64,000 nt of DNA, from assembly GCF_014805685.1 (NCBI RefSeq), contig NC_060890.1, positions 17,649,000-17,712,999 of the forward strand. The letters run 5' to 3'. Of the stretch, positions 22,641-35,667 are shown in pieces. The stretch's first letter is position 1, and each line of letters begins with the position of its first letter. The notes below the pieces were generated by a model. It saw only the letters and a list, made by a program, of their open reading frames with translations, searched no databases and had not been told where the DNA came from. This stretch comes from Silurus meridionalis (lineage: Eukaryota > Chordata > Actinopteri > Siluriformes > Siluridae). The translations under genes and the position numbers were made by a program.

Positions 22641-23976
22641 CTTCTAAGGTATATTGCTATTTCAACCATATAGAATTGGAACAGTACACATTGAAATCCT
22701 GGTATCCTCCAGGACCAAAGTACTACATTAAAACCATTTTTGTGCTTATTTGTACAATAGCAAACCTGTCAGAAAACTGAGACCAAGAACATTCAGAATG
22801 ACCTTCTTCAATAAACGAGGCCTTGTCAAACAAGTCAATATGTAGTAAGAGCATGAACTAGTACATCACTGCAGCCTCAGGTGAGGACCCACACAAACAT
22901 ACATAGGCAGATGCATGCGCGCACACGTAGGTGATTCTCCTCAGGGGCTGAATGCTCTCTTTTGTGCTCATTAGTATGCACACTGCCATGCTTGTACTTC
23001 TGTCTTTTGCTTGTTTTCCTTTAGCTCATACCCCCCCCCACACTCACTCTCAGGCTTGGCTACGTGCTAATGGAAACAGGAGATGGCGAGAAGAGACAGT
23101 CAGTGAAAATTACAGTAGCTGAGTAACTTGTGTGTGTGTGTGTGTGTGTAAAAAAGGAGGGCAGTCTAATTGGTGCCAGCCTGCAGCCATTGAGGTCTCT
23201 GGAGCTCTTTCACTGAAGACAGATGTATTCAAAGTAGTTTTGCCAAGTGTTGAGAAATGTACCTATATTACTGGCCAGTTTTCACACTGGGACAGATGAG
23301 ATTGAATAAAACCTTCGAGTTAATTAGATTTGTGGATCGTAAAGATTTTTTGGAAATTTAAACTAATACCATGCAGACATTTTCTTTCTAGGTTTTAGCT
23401 GTCTGGATGTATTTCCTTGTCCTTCGTCTAGTAAAATGGCTGCTGTTTTGGAGTGCTCTGCTATCTTTTATAAGAAATGCAGTGGCTTAGGATCTAGCCA
23501 CCTAATTGAATTGGCCAATAAAGTGATTGCTGCACGTATAAACAGATTAGAGGCTTGGAGACAGGCTGTGGCAGTAAAAATGCAGCTCTAAAGCCCTGCC
23601 ACACAGCAGTATGAATACATTACCAGCGATTGAGTTAATAAATTATGCTTCGTATGGAAATGAACTAATGAAGCCCAGGATGTAAGGTCGATATTTATGA
23701 GCTTCATGTCCTGGGTTTCTGTGTGCAGTGAAGGTGAGTGCTGTTGTGTGGCTGTCTGGTGCAGCATGCAGCCATAGTGTCCAGTTGTAAAAGACTGTAG
23801 TAACCTGTCACTCAACTGTCTCTATGAACCTTGGTGTTTATGGTCTGCAGCATAGTCCTGACTTCATGGCATTCATTCTTCCTTCAGCTTTAACTCCTCA
23901 TTCTCAATGCTTTATAGCGGCATCTAATTTTACTCTCGCTCTCATTCTTTCTCGCTTTTTTTTTTTTTTTTCTCAG

Positions 23977-24180
23977 ATGCCACTATCCTCAGTTATGATG
24001 GCAGTAAGTTTATGAAGATCAAGCTGCCATTGGTGATGCACACAGAGGCAGAGGATGTGTCGCTGCGCTTCCGTTCCCAGCGAGCTTACGGTGTCCTGAT
24101 GGCCACAACCTCCCGCAACTCTGCAGACACACTTCGTCTCGAGCTGGATGGAGGGCGGGTCCGACTCACGGTCAATCTAG
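23977..24180 (+). CDS. nrxn1: Neurexin-1 exon: start of LNS4
   Basis: A 204-nt exon, phase 1 at both ends, encoding [38 protein letters not shown] and [20 protein letters not shown], ending LTVNL. This is the first third of the LNS4 domain, up to splice site 3. RFRSQRAYG is the neurexin-1 form (RFMSQRAYG in neurexin-2 and -3 as recalled). The acceptor TTCTCAG follows a long T tract and the donor is CTAG followed by GTACCT. It joins either to the SS3 exon at 27377 or directly to 36903, both in frame. Confidence 0.95.
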
Positions 24181-27100
24181 GTACCTCACCCAATCAGAGC
24201 GTTTGCCTCTTCACCTCTGCATATACAGTACAAACAACTTAAAGTCAAACATGTGACAATGTAAAAAGAGTTTTATTTTTATAGGTACACAATATGAAAT
24301 CATATCTTCCATCAAGAATTCACAATTCAGTAAAACATACTAAAAGCTTTCCTTCTAGACTTTTGCAACAACAGAATATTTAGCAAATCTTACACTCCTG
24401 AACATACATTAGGCACTGCATATGCTTTTTTATTGTCTCTGTGTGCTGAAGAGAGAATGGGACGGTGTACATCCTTCAAAGGCCAGGTCTCTGCGGCCCA
24501 GCGCACACTCCCAGATGAGCATGTTTTAGCCCCTCCCACCATGGAGTGCACTTTCAATTTAGTATACTTTCACATCCTACCTGATTATCGTGACCAGTCA
24601 AGTAAAGCTTTAATTATGTTTGTCTGTGTCTGGATTTTGCTATTTCAACTCTAGTGGAACCTTGTAATCTTCTAATCCTCAATAAACAGGTAAAAATCCA
24701 TGTGTTCAGCCATCTAGATCAGTAGTACAATCCAGTGATGAAAGCAAGACACAATTACGAGTTATTATGCAATGTGAAGAAGGTACCAGGCAAATCTACT
24801 ATTGTCCAGTTTAAATAGTTGCAATTATATTCTATTCTATTCTATTCTATTATATTATATTATATTATATTATATTATATTATATTATATTATATTATAT
24901 TATATTATATTATATTATATTGTATTAACCAATAACAGTTTCTACAAATCCAGCATTCATAACATTCTAATTGAATTTCTATGTTTTTCATTATACCTAA
25001 TAAGATATAATGGCTGACATAGTCTGTATTAAAGCATATAAGTTGTAACAGTAAATACAGTAAACCATTTATTCGACTTTATAATTTCAGGTCACTATAT
25101 TATGTATACTAGAAGTTATAATGTCTTATATGTACTGATGAGACATAGTGCTCTATGTGCTGTTATTAATAATGCTATGCTATAATGTATTATTATTTGC
25201 CTTGTAATTATTGATGCCAAATCTGATCAATCAGATTTTTCTACAGACAATTCAACAGTGCTATTGTGTGAAAAGCATTTTATATGGCATATATTGCATT
25301 ACAAATGCATTTATAATGCATTATCAATGTGGAATGAATAGGTATGTATAAAACAAGTAGATGGATTTACATGTAGATTTGAATATTTATATTAAATATT
25401 TAATGTATGGTTATTTATAAAAATAAATTAAAATAAAGCATTGATCCTATGCTGCTGTGGAAGCTGTTCCCATTAATGTCTTTAGTAAGTCAGGATGACA
25501 GACTAGTGTTTGACCCGAAAACAAAATGTCCCCAGACCAAGGAGTGTGTCCTCAATAATGTCACTCAATGCCATCAGGCTTCACAGAAAAGCACAATGAC
25601 ATTTAGCCTGTTCACTTTGAAATAGCATGTCTAGGCTTGCCCTTAATCCACACACACTATGTCAGCCTTCACGTTTTCCCAACAAACACATAAACACACA
25701 CACACAGAGACACACACATAGACACAGACAAACACCTCATTGCTTTCTACCCCAAAAGCGATTGCACTCCCTGTTCGGACGGGCATACGTTGCTCTCTGG
25801 CTGTTTGCGACCACATTTTTGCTGTGGTTGACGACACACAAATGGGTTACAGCCTCATGGGAGAGAATGGAGCTGGATTTGTGTTTTGCTCTGGATTTCT
25901 TACAGCCCTCCACTCTATCAGAACATGCTCGGTTTCCGAAGATGGTGCACAGAAAAAATATCGATCCAGCAATGCATAGGTAGAGTTTTAGTAGAGGAAA
26001 AAAAAAGAAAAGAAGATGGTGATAAAAGAAGCTTCTGCATTGCAGCAGAGACAAAAATAAAGAAGTATTATTTATTACAGTAGCCACAGAATAGAAAGTT
26101 ATTTTGCTTCAACATTAAAGAGCATTTCAAATGTAGTCTTTGTATTGCTTGTAGCGAAAGGGATTTAGAACAGTGTCGAAATAATATACAAGACAGTGGC
26201 ATCTGTGTTGTAAATGAGAATAGCCACTTGTTTGATTAATTTTTGAGTGCCATTTGTAATATTTCTTATATGAAACTATAAGTCATACGATTTCTAAAAT
26301 AATGATTTGCCACAGACACACAGAAAAAGGCTCCGCCTCTATACAGCATTTTACACTAGAAGTAATTAAGACATGCTAAGTAGAATAGGGACAACCATTT
26401 TTATTACAGTTGATTTTGCAGACAGCAGAGGGCTCTAAAATGCATACAGTACGTAATAATTACAACTTTTTCATTATTTACTGCTCTGAGCTAATGTCTT
26501 AATATAAATATAAATCCTATCTCTAATAAAAAGCCTACATATTCGCTCATTAGCATGACGCACTCTTCACATGTGCGATGAGTAGCAGACTTTTTTTTTT
26601 TTTTGTAATACAAGAGTTTACAAGTCCGTTGTTTTTTTTTTTTTGTTTGTTTTTTTTATTTATTTATTTTTGCCCAGAAAAGCATTCAGAATTCAGCTCC
26701 ACTCCCAGGAGGCTTAGCTTGACAGTGGACATGCTCCAGTGCTTTGCTGCAGTGTGCCTGGACAAGCACAAGACTCCCCTCTCTGTCCTATTTATCAGCT
26801 TCTTTTCTACATTAAATTTGTCTCCTTTTGCTCATTAAAGGGAAATGTGTTTTTAACATATGTGCATACTGGAGCAGCAAAGCACCGGTGGTGAAGTCAT
26901 GCTGTTACGCCTACCAGAGTCTTCCTTCCTCTCTCTCTTTCTTGCTTCTGCCTCGGCCATTTTCTGAGCTAAGAAATTGAATTAGCGCACTCTGAATATT
27001 CAGGAGCACTAAACTCGTATGGAATCTGGAAATTCTAATCACATTTCTTTAACATTGCCAAATATGCCTGATTCTAAATATATTACAGATCAGTGAGGAT

Positions 27101-27376
27101 ATGAATATGTATGAGTGTCTGATATGGCATGTGAAAATGTGTTCCCTCTCCACCTGGAGTTCATTACCTTCGACAGGGAAGGCAGAAAGTAGAGGGAGAG
27201 AAAGAGAGAGAGAGAGATAAAGAGAGAATATACACGTTTGATCAGTGCGACAGATGCTCTCTGGTCCACTCCGTTTGTGTGTCTGTCCCCAGTTTGTGGA
27301 CAGTGTGTTGTAATGGATGTCTGCAGTCATAACCTTGAAGGCTGAATTTACATCTTGTCTGTTCTTCCCCATCTAG
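24181..27376 (+). other. nrxn1: 3.2-kb intron before SS3 exon
   Basis: No coding exon seen. An (ATATT)n pentanucleotide array lies at 24828-24926 and T-rich runs at about 26591-26670. Otherwise this is AT-rich unique sequence ending in the acceptor CCCATCTAG. Confidence 0.7.
24828..24926 (+). repeat. (ATATT)n / (ATTCT)n pentanucleotide array
   Basis: Starts as about four TTCTA units, then about 15 TATAT-type units; two related pentamers in one block. Confidence 0.9.
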
Positions 27377-27403
27377 ACTGTATCAGGATTAACTGTACTA
27401 CCA
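27377..27403 (+). CDS. nrxn1: Neurexin-1 alternative microexon, splice site 3 (SS3)
   Basis: A 27-nt exon, phase 1 at both ends. With the split bases it encodes DCIRINCTT plus the first base of Ser, matching the mammalian SS3 insert DCIRINCNSS. The acceptor is CATCTAG and the donor is CCA followed by GTAAGT, a full consensus. Inclusion gives LTVNL-DCIRINCTTS-KGPET; skipping gives LTVNLGKGPET. The fish version contains an NCT glycosylation sequon where mammals have NSS one or two residues later. It is too short for ORF detection and lies in a 12.7-kb gap between constitutive exons. Confidence 0.93.
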
Positions 27404-27486
27404 GTAAGTTACTCTCTTCCTTAACCCTCTGTCCTCTAGCTCTGCTTCTGTAATGCTGAATGAAATAAGATGAAATGCGTGGAATA

Positions 27487-27524
27487 TGAATGAATGAATG
27501 AATGAATGAATGAATGAATGAATT
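27487..27524 (+). repeat. (GAAT)n microsatellite
   Basis: About nine GAAT/TGAA units, 80 nt downstream of the SS3 exon. Confidence 0.9.
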
Positions 27525-27649
27525 TATTAATTTATGAATTTATGTTATTAAGGTGTGTAAGTGTTTGTATGGTACATTAGCTGTCATGTCCACCAGGGTT
27601 CAGTGGCCTAGAGCTTGAGCTAGATTTCTGTCAGGTAGTGTTTTTTCTG

Positions 27650-27654
27650 TGTAT

Positions 27655-27731
<77 letters not shown>

Positions 27732-27736
27732 TGTGT
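27650..27736 (+). repeat. (GT)n microsatellite
   Basis: About 40 GT units with minor interruptions, 250 nt downstream of the SS3 donor. Confidence 0.95.
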
Positions 27737-28309
27737 ATACCCTGCAGCTCTCTGGCAGCCATTTTAAAGCAGTGGGAGAAATGAAGCTAGCTGTGGCTAT
27801 GAAGAGCCATGATTAAGCGTCTCCTTCACAGATCGCACTCCAGCTTGCAGCAGTTCCCACACCTTCACGCAGATCATTTCCACTGAGAACCTCTTCTCAA
27901 ATCCCCGTTCACTCTGCCTCCAGCTTTCAGTCATTCTCCCCCCTTTTTTTCCCTTTCTCTCCTTTTTTTTTATCTCTTCTTCTCCCTTGCTCCCACTGCA
28001 CTTAAAGATATGAGCATTTTTTTGCCTCTCATTTCAGAGAAGAGCAGGAGAAGCTGAGCTGTGCTGAGGTGTTTTTGTATTCTCATTAACCTCACAGCAG
28101 AGCAGGACACGGCCAGTGGATAGATTGCAAAGCACAAAAAAAAAAAAAAAGAATGCAAGGTGATAGACAAGCATTGGTGGTTTGCTGTCTTCCGAATTTC
28201 CATTTTTCATTTAGTTTCTTGCTGAGATTCTCAGCTTGGCTTGATGTCTGTTCTCTTAAGGGCTCTGGGTAATTAGCAGGTGTGTCACGAGTCTTACAAA
28301 AAAGAGTGC

Positions 28310-28310
28310 G

Positions 28311-28357
<47 letters not shown>
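28310..28357 (+). repeat. (GT)n microsatellite
   Basis: About 24 GT units, with GC substitutions at the left end. Confidence 0.95.
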
Positions 28358-28360
<3 letters not shown>

Positions 28361-29417
28361 TTTGTTTCTCCACATTTCAATGTTTGAGTGACTCATTTTG
28401 GCATGGTGCATTCATATTGGAAGTAAAGGTAATAATCAGCCTCCACCTTTTGCTAAGAGCAGTGATGCAGTAGTCAAACATGGCCTTCAAAAATATCCCT
28501 TTTTTGTGTTGCATAGTAACAACAGCATTCACATTTATTATTTATTTTCCCATCACAGCCTTCATAGACTTGACCTTTTAAAACATTGGAGGTGGATAAA
28601 TGAACTAGAGAAAACAATCTTACCTGATATTGCATTGTGTGTGTTTTTATTTTTTATTTTTTTTTATTCTAATGTTCATATGACCTGTCATGTTTATAAG
28701 GCAGAGCTCTTTTTGAATAGGAAAAATACCTTTTTTCACAGGTTGAGGTGGAAGAAAGAAAGATTGATATGGATTTAACTGTTTTTTATGACACAGTGTA
28801 GCACAGAGAGGTGTGCGGTGGGTGGTGCTTCACTTCAGTGGTTCTGACCTCACATTGACTCTACATCGGTTAATGTAACAATAATTCAGTGATCCGCATT
28901 AACCTGACGAGAACGCCCATGACTAGGACACAGCTGAGCTTTCTCAGGGGGCTGACTATGTCCTACTCTTCCCTCTCTCTGTGCAGGCAGGGGAGCTTGC
29001 ACACAAACACATACAAACACACACACACACGCACAGACACACACACACTACACACTGAGAGAGACCCAAATGCCTTCACTAGATTCAGCTACACTTCTGT
29101 GCAAACAGTCGAAAGTAATGACATGCTCACAATATGTTTGCTCACACTAACAAACTCGCACATCGGTAAACAGATGCACACACACACATACACAGCAGTT
29201 TTATTAAAAGCTATAAGCAAGAGGGCATGGTTGTATCCCAATTAAGATGTCCTTACGCATGATGCAAACCCCTTGAGTGGATTTATGCTTTTATAAAATG
29301 GTGACAAAAACAATAGATTAAATCTAGTGTTCAATTAATAATTATGAAACAATAATGAAAGCATAATTAATAATATGCCACAATGTACTTCCAGCACACA
29401 ATGGTTCACTTGTTATG

Positions 29418-29419
<2 letters not shown>

Positions 29420-29491
<72 letters not shown>
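29420..29491 (+). repeat. (AT)n microsatellite
   Basis: About 36 perfect TA units, able to extrude as a hairpin. Confidence 0.95.
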
Positions 29492-29495
<4 letters not shown>

Positions 29496-29519
29496 TTTTA
29501 TTTTTTTGACAGCCCTAAT

Positions 29520-29597
<78 letters not shown>
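29520..29597 (+). repeat. (GATA)n microsatellite
   Basis: About 19 perfect GATA units, 28 bp after the AT array. Confidence 0.95.
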
Positions 29598-32484
29598 CAT
29601 TTAACTACTTTAAATATTAGTAAAAGAAAACACAATTGAACACAACAAGCAGTTTTTAAGTGAAGGTTTTTATTATAATCCAAAACTACATGGCCTAAAC
29701 ATGTTTAAACCCAAAAAGGGCTGTGAAAATGAATGCAGCACACATTTCTGTTTGACCATTCTTATTAAAAATCTAAATAAATAAATATGAAATAAGCAAA
29801 ATCACTAAACATTTGTTTTACATCCGGCAGTTAAAATCATTCGTATGGAAACATAGCAAAGTTCCATTTGGTGTCCAGATGATTTACGTAATTTAACACA
29901 CTATAATTACTATAAAACATTTTCAAGACTATTTTGTCTTCATGCTCTATGTTGAGTATGGTTTCCGTAATTAACATACATTTGCATGAAGCGTCCATAT
30001 TCATCCATATTTTGGCCATGTTAATTAGAGTATTACAACTTTATAACTTTTAAAGTATTAATTTAAGGTACATTTAGAACAGATAAAATGTGTGACTAAG
30101 TTGCAATTAATCATGACACTGCTCTAACTCTAATTTTTTTTATACCTCTGGCATTGTTGTGTATGTTTTCAAGTTAATTATTATATAATAATTATAATTT
30201 ATTATTATTTTTCAATAAACAACACAAAAATAATTTTAGTAATTGGCCTACAGTTAGTTACTTTGCACAAGCATTTTGTGCATCATTAAAATTTATAATA
30301 AAAGCCACATCTTTGCCACATTTTCTTGCTTTCCTTTCAAAATGTTTGCAAGCTCCTGTAATTATGGAGTCTTCATAAAATAAAAGAAGCGTTGCCACAT
30401 AACAGAAACTCTTACTGAATAAACTGAAGGCTGCTGATTTAATAGCACCTCATGCTCAGTACTCCTGGAGACACTTTCACGGATGACAAGTGGACGACAT
30501 TTAGATGTGTTTGGAGCATCCTTCTTCTCAAATGAGGGATTCGTGTGAATTGAGAAGAATCTCATTTTCACTGGAACAACCTCCTCTATAAATATGCAGC
30601 AACGTTGCCACTTACTGGAATGGTCACGCTCATAAATATGCAGCAGTGTAGCTTGTGTTTCATTTGTAATGCAAATAGTGCGGTAGACAGAGGAGAGAGC
30701 ACTGGCACTCACAGGGCTCGCAAGTGACACGCAAGGGAAGCGGTAAACGTGTGTTTTTGCGTGCCGGTGTGTGTGTTGCGTGTTCAAGCGCTTTCTTTTC
30801 GCCAACACTTCCACCTCCAATGTGTAGTTGTGTGATTGTTTTCACTTCTCCGAGCATATCCTTGGAGAAAAGTATTAAAAAGCTATTTCACTGGAAGCAT
30901 TTCAGAAGCTCCTGCTCTCTGAGTGATAGAACAGATGGTCATATAATTATGTCCCCTCACCAGGATGCTGCTCCATCACTGTGGCATTAACCCAATTTGT
31001 CTCTGCGATGCTCAGTTCTGGGCAGAGGCAATAACTTTGTTCGTGTAGCAGTTGCCTGGGCGCTGATCTCAAAACCTCCTGTCGTAGTGACTGACACTTT
31101 AATCTGTTGCCATCCACTGGCGTAACAGTTTGTCCCTTAAACTGAGCTATCCGGTATTCAAATTCTGCATCTGAAATGGGATATTTAGCATGTTTATTCA
31201 GGGGGCTGTTGCACTAGTAGGTTAAAAAAAGTTACCAAAAAATTAACCCTAATATCTAGATCATAGATATTTCAAAATTATATTTAGTTATTATTTCCAA
31301 AGCCCTCCATGGTTCTTCTTGCTGATCTTCAACTCATAGCATTAGGTCGGGCAATATATTACTGTAACTGTAAAACAATCTCTTTATATTACAGAGAAAT
31401 TATACAAAATAAACACGGAAATAAATTCAACAAAATAGGTACATTGAATTTGTTAGGTGGAATACACCAACCAAAGTAACACCCAGGAACATTTATTTGC
31501 AGACTGGAAGTCTAGCAATAATAGTTGATAAGAAGCCAGTGTTAATGAGAGAAACATCCAGCTGTTCTCTCAGCTGGCATACCAATAATATTATTACCTA
31601 TCCCATATAATTAATTTATTAATTTTTTTTTACCAGCATGCAGTGTAGCTGAGTTTTTCCTGTCACACAACACCAAGTTTGTAGCGTGACGTGTGAACAG
31701 ACGAAGCCATTTGAGATCCTGCAAAACAGTTAAAGTGCAACTGTTTAATTGTGCATACTGTATATGAACTCACCGAAATCACATTTTTATTAACTTTGAA
31801 TTCGCATAAGGCCAGATGTTTTATTGTTCCATGGTTTGCAAGCCATTAATAATTGTTGCTATATAATTATCTTGTCAAATACTGTTCATTTTTTATAAAA
31901 TAAATGCTTAAAATTAGAAAAATGATCTGGAATTAGAACAGGATTACAATAAATTTGAAATGAGCGAGAAATTCTAGAAACAGGTTTAAAAAACTTATCT
32001 TAATATTATATTATTTTCTATTAATAAACATATATCTTATATCCAAGATGTTTCCATTTTTAAGACATTTTTTGCGGTGCTGATATATAAAATATATAAA
32101 CTCAATGAATGTTCAATTATCGGTGTAACATTTAAAGGAAAACATGGCGAGATCTTGTGAGCAAGTGAAATGGGAGAAAATTCTTGAAGGCTTCATTCAT
32201 TCATCGTCAGCAACTAGTTTATGCTGGTCCTGGTTTATATGAGAAACACATGTCAGGAATACAGCCTAGGTAGGATGCCAGTACTTTGTTAAAATCATGA
32301 AGAAATATGTCAAAATTCAGATTTATAACAAAATTATCATTTAGATTAATTAAATTATGATTTATGTGTTATATACTGTGTATTTAACCTGCCATGAATG
32401 AATAAAGATCGTGTCTCATCTTTTTTCGTTTATAGTGATACTGTTAAAGAAAATAATGTATGGTTAAATAATTAAAATGTATGG

Positions 32485-32700
32485 TTTCAGTGGTTAAAAC
32501 ATTGGACTACCGATCAGACTGTGGAGATCCCAGTAAATTAGAAAATCACAGTAAAACGAAAAATGAGAAAATCCCAGTAAAACCCAGCTGACATTGCTGG
32601 TCCCTCAACCTCCTACTGAGCAAGGTCCTCAACCATGGAGTTTCTCAGGACAAGGCTAAATGGCGTAATTGTCTACAAACCAGTGATTTGTAAATATAAT
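32485..32700 (+). mobile_element. Degraded tRNA-derived SINE
   Basis: CAGTGGTTAAAACATTGGAC followed by CTACCGATCAGACTGTGGAG resembles a SINE tRNA-like head, with the box B region damaged. TGACATTGCTGGTCCCTCAACC and CTGAGCAAGGTCCTCAACC resemble the body of fish SINEs. A short internal repeat of a CAGTAAA-type unit separates the two. Confidence 0.45.
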
Positions 32701-35605
32701 GCGACACACTGCTATGATAAACTAGTCAATATTTAGCTTCTCCAAGGTTCATATTTGACTCCTAGTAGCAGTAAATCTTGTTGCAGCAAAAAATTTCCAT
32801 TTTTCCTCTATATGTACGACATATTATATTCTGAAGAATACGCTGAAGGCTGTATGAATGTCATGAAGATTTCTTGGACTTTTCACCACCCTGGACTAAT
32901 GTTTTTCCAAAGATTTTAACTGACTACTTCTTCAGAGAGCTTTCTTTAACGACCTAAGATTTCCCAGAAGGCTCAATGGAATGACAAACTTGAGGGAATG
33001 TTAGATATGAGGCACTGTGGTTTAGAGTTCTTAGCCCCAGTGCAGAGCTGAGAATTGAGAAGTCTTAGGGCATCAGTTCCTTAGTGGAGCATCCCAACTC
33101 TGGTTTATGGGAAAGCTGTCAGGGTGCTCCACGTCTCCCTCGTCCACAGATGCCCACCCATGCAGCACAGTACCTTGGGAGATAATTACACAGAAATGTG
33201 CTGAAGTGCAGTGTGAGGGAAGAGAGTGCAGAGTTGAGGAGGAAGGGCTGACAGAGCGAGGCATCCAGACTTTTTTTTTAAGGAAAACTGCAGGGAACAC
33301 AGGCGAGAGATAGAGATGCAACTAGACTACGTCTGAGGCCTCTGTGTAATAAATACATCAGTGATGGAAAACGCTCTCGCGACTCCTCCCCTGCTGACAC
33401 TTTATCTTTTATCTTAAGAAAGAGGTTGACACTAATGTGCGCTTGGTGAGTTCGATTTGAAAGTCGCGCAGGAAGCAAATCTGCTGAAATGATGTTGGGA
33501 TATGAGGCAATTTGTTGCTGTTTTTATTCCTAAAAAAAAAAAAAAAAGGAAAAAAAATGAAACATTATCCTCACCCTTATAAAATTGTCCACAAGATCAG
33601 CAGCCATTTTGCTTTTTGTTTTGAATTAAATAATCAATGAGTGTACCTATTGAACCTATGAGTGAACCTACTGACTTATTAGGATTAAAATATACTCTAT
33701 AAAACATAAAGACAGGAAAATAATCAATGACCAGATGGGGGGATGCAGTCGAATGTGATGCAGATTGATGATTTTCCAAGAAAAGCGTCTCCCAAATGGC
33801 CTCATTCGTTTGCTTATACTTTTTAACCAGCTGTAGTTACATTTAATGTGGAAAATGCAAAACAAGTTAATGCATTAAAGCAGAGGCTCTCTCATCAGCA
33901 TTCCTTTTTCTCTCTCAGTTAATGTAAAAGGACAAAAAGAAGTTGTATTACACAGAAACGTCTTGAAGACTGTCTTGAAGACTTGAAGTTTCAGATGTGC
34001 CACATGAATGGACTAAAAACGATGTTTTCTGTATGGACATCATTCTGTCACATCAGTGTTTTGCATATTATATCTGCTAAAAAAGCAATAATACAAAGCA
34101 ATGATATTGGACATTTCTTCAAAAAATAATATTGAAAATGTCCATATAGAAATCATGCATACATGATTTTTAATTCATTATGCCCATTTATTTTCATCTA
34201 TCATAGAAGGTCCTATGCAGTCGTTTACTGTAGAAATAATGATGTATAAGAAGGGGTGCAGGAATATATTCCTGTGATTTGTCTTGCTGTTACTACTACT
34301 AATTCATCTCCAAACAGCTATTTAAAAAATCAACACTTTTCTTAATAAAAACCAACTCCTTAAGATTAGGCTTAAAAGGATGACACTTCATTTTGTAAAA
34401 TGAACAACTAAACTCTCTAAGCTTCAATATCTGCGAAAGAATAGGCACATAGTTCAATGTTTAATATACTCAGGAAGAAAAAAAAAGGTTTTAAGTCATT
34501 TTACACCCTGCGGTTGTGCAGACTTTTATGTTTGTATTCTCATGAATTTTCTCTAGTAGTGCATAAGTATGAACATGTGTTTATGATGCTGTTCTTCTAC
34601 AAAAAAATGGAAAGATGATGCCAATTATGAGCTGTAACTGCCCTCAGGGTGACAGGGTGCTGCACAACACTGCCACATCAGCTCATAGGTTATTAATGTG
34701 TACTGAGTGACAGCATGATGAAAGTTATTTATTTAGAAACACTCGGGTCAGTGAGCGTTCTCAGCCGAACCAGGCTATATTTTGACTTGTTGGAGCCTCA
34801 TATCTAGTGGTGTGGCACAATGACATTTACAACAAACCCTGAAAAATGGTGGGTCGTCCTGGTTTCATAGCTTTTTAGTTCATCTCTATAAAATCCCGCT
34901 TTTACAGGAATAAATGAAATGCTGAGGTTTATTGGTATGAACCGGTAGTTTTTTTATGTTTACGTTATTTATCGCTGTAAACTTCCTCAGTTCGTAGCGC
35001 GTGCTAAAAATTTTCGACTCCCTGTAAATCAGGGATGTAATCCTTTTTTAATGAAGCAAATCTCTCCACCTCTTTTTGATTCTCTCGTAAATAGAATTCA
35101 GCTAATTATGTCCTGCTGAGCGGGGTCATTGAACTCTTTGTGGCAGATTGTTGAATGTAGTCAAAATAGTTGTTTATACCTGCTTCAGTTTGGGTTTTCT
35201 TTTAAAAAATATTCTGCTTTTATTTAAAACAAAAGTGAAACTGCCAAAAGGCTTCATTTGGGTCACTGAGGTTAAGGTTAGAGATACATTTGGTGGCAGG
35301 GATATAATTAATTAGTTTCATTAATAACTATGCCAGTGCGCTGCAAGACTCTTATAAGAGTAATAATATCCTGAATAAGGTCATCTATTATTTCCTGTTA
35401 GATTCTTCTGCTTATTGGCAGATTACTTTTTCTAATGTTATGCATTTGTTTCTATAAAGCAAAATGAGGGGGCAATATTATGACAAGTCATAACTTAAAA
35501 TGTTTATCAGCAAAACAAGTCTTATAATAAAAAAAAAATTTACCTGACCATATATGAGATATTTTCAGAATTTCATCAAGTTTTTATAAGACGGTATAAA
35601 AGTAA

Positions 35606-35606
<1 letters not shown>

Positions 35607-35665
<59 letters not shown>
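35607..35665 (+). repeat. (GT)n microsatellite
   Basis: About 29 GT units. Confidence 0.95.

Positions 35666-35667
<2 letters not shown>

Larger units (their letters stand above)
16769..23976 (+). other. nrxn1: 7.2-kb intron
   Basis: No coding exon seen. Contents: (CA)n at 19787-19844 directly followed by a Tc1-repeat fragment (19849-19944), (CA)n at 20146-20210, (CTTT)n at 20418-20504, and a tRNA-derived SINE at 22444-22640. The intron ends in a long T tract (about 23956-23972) and the acceptor TTCTCAG. Region 21965-22270 looks like another degraded interspersed repeat but could not be classified. Confidence 0.7.
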
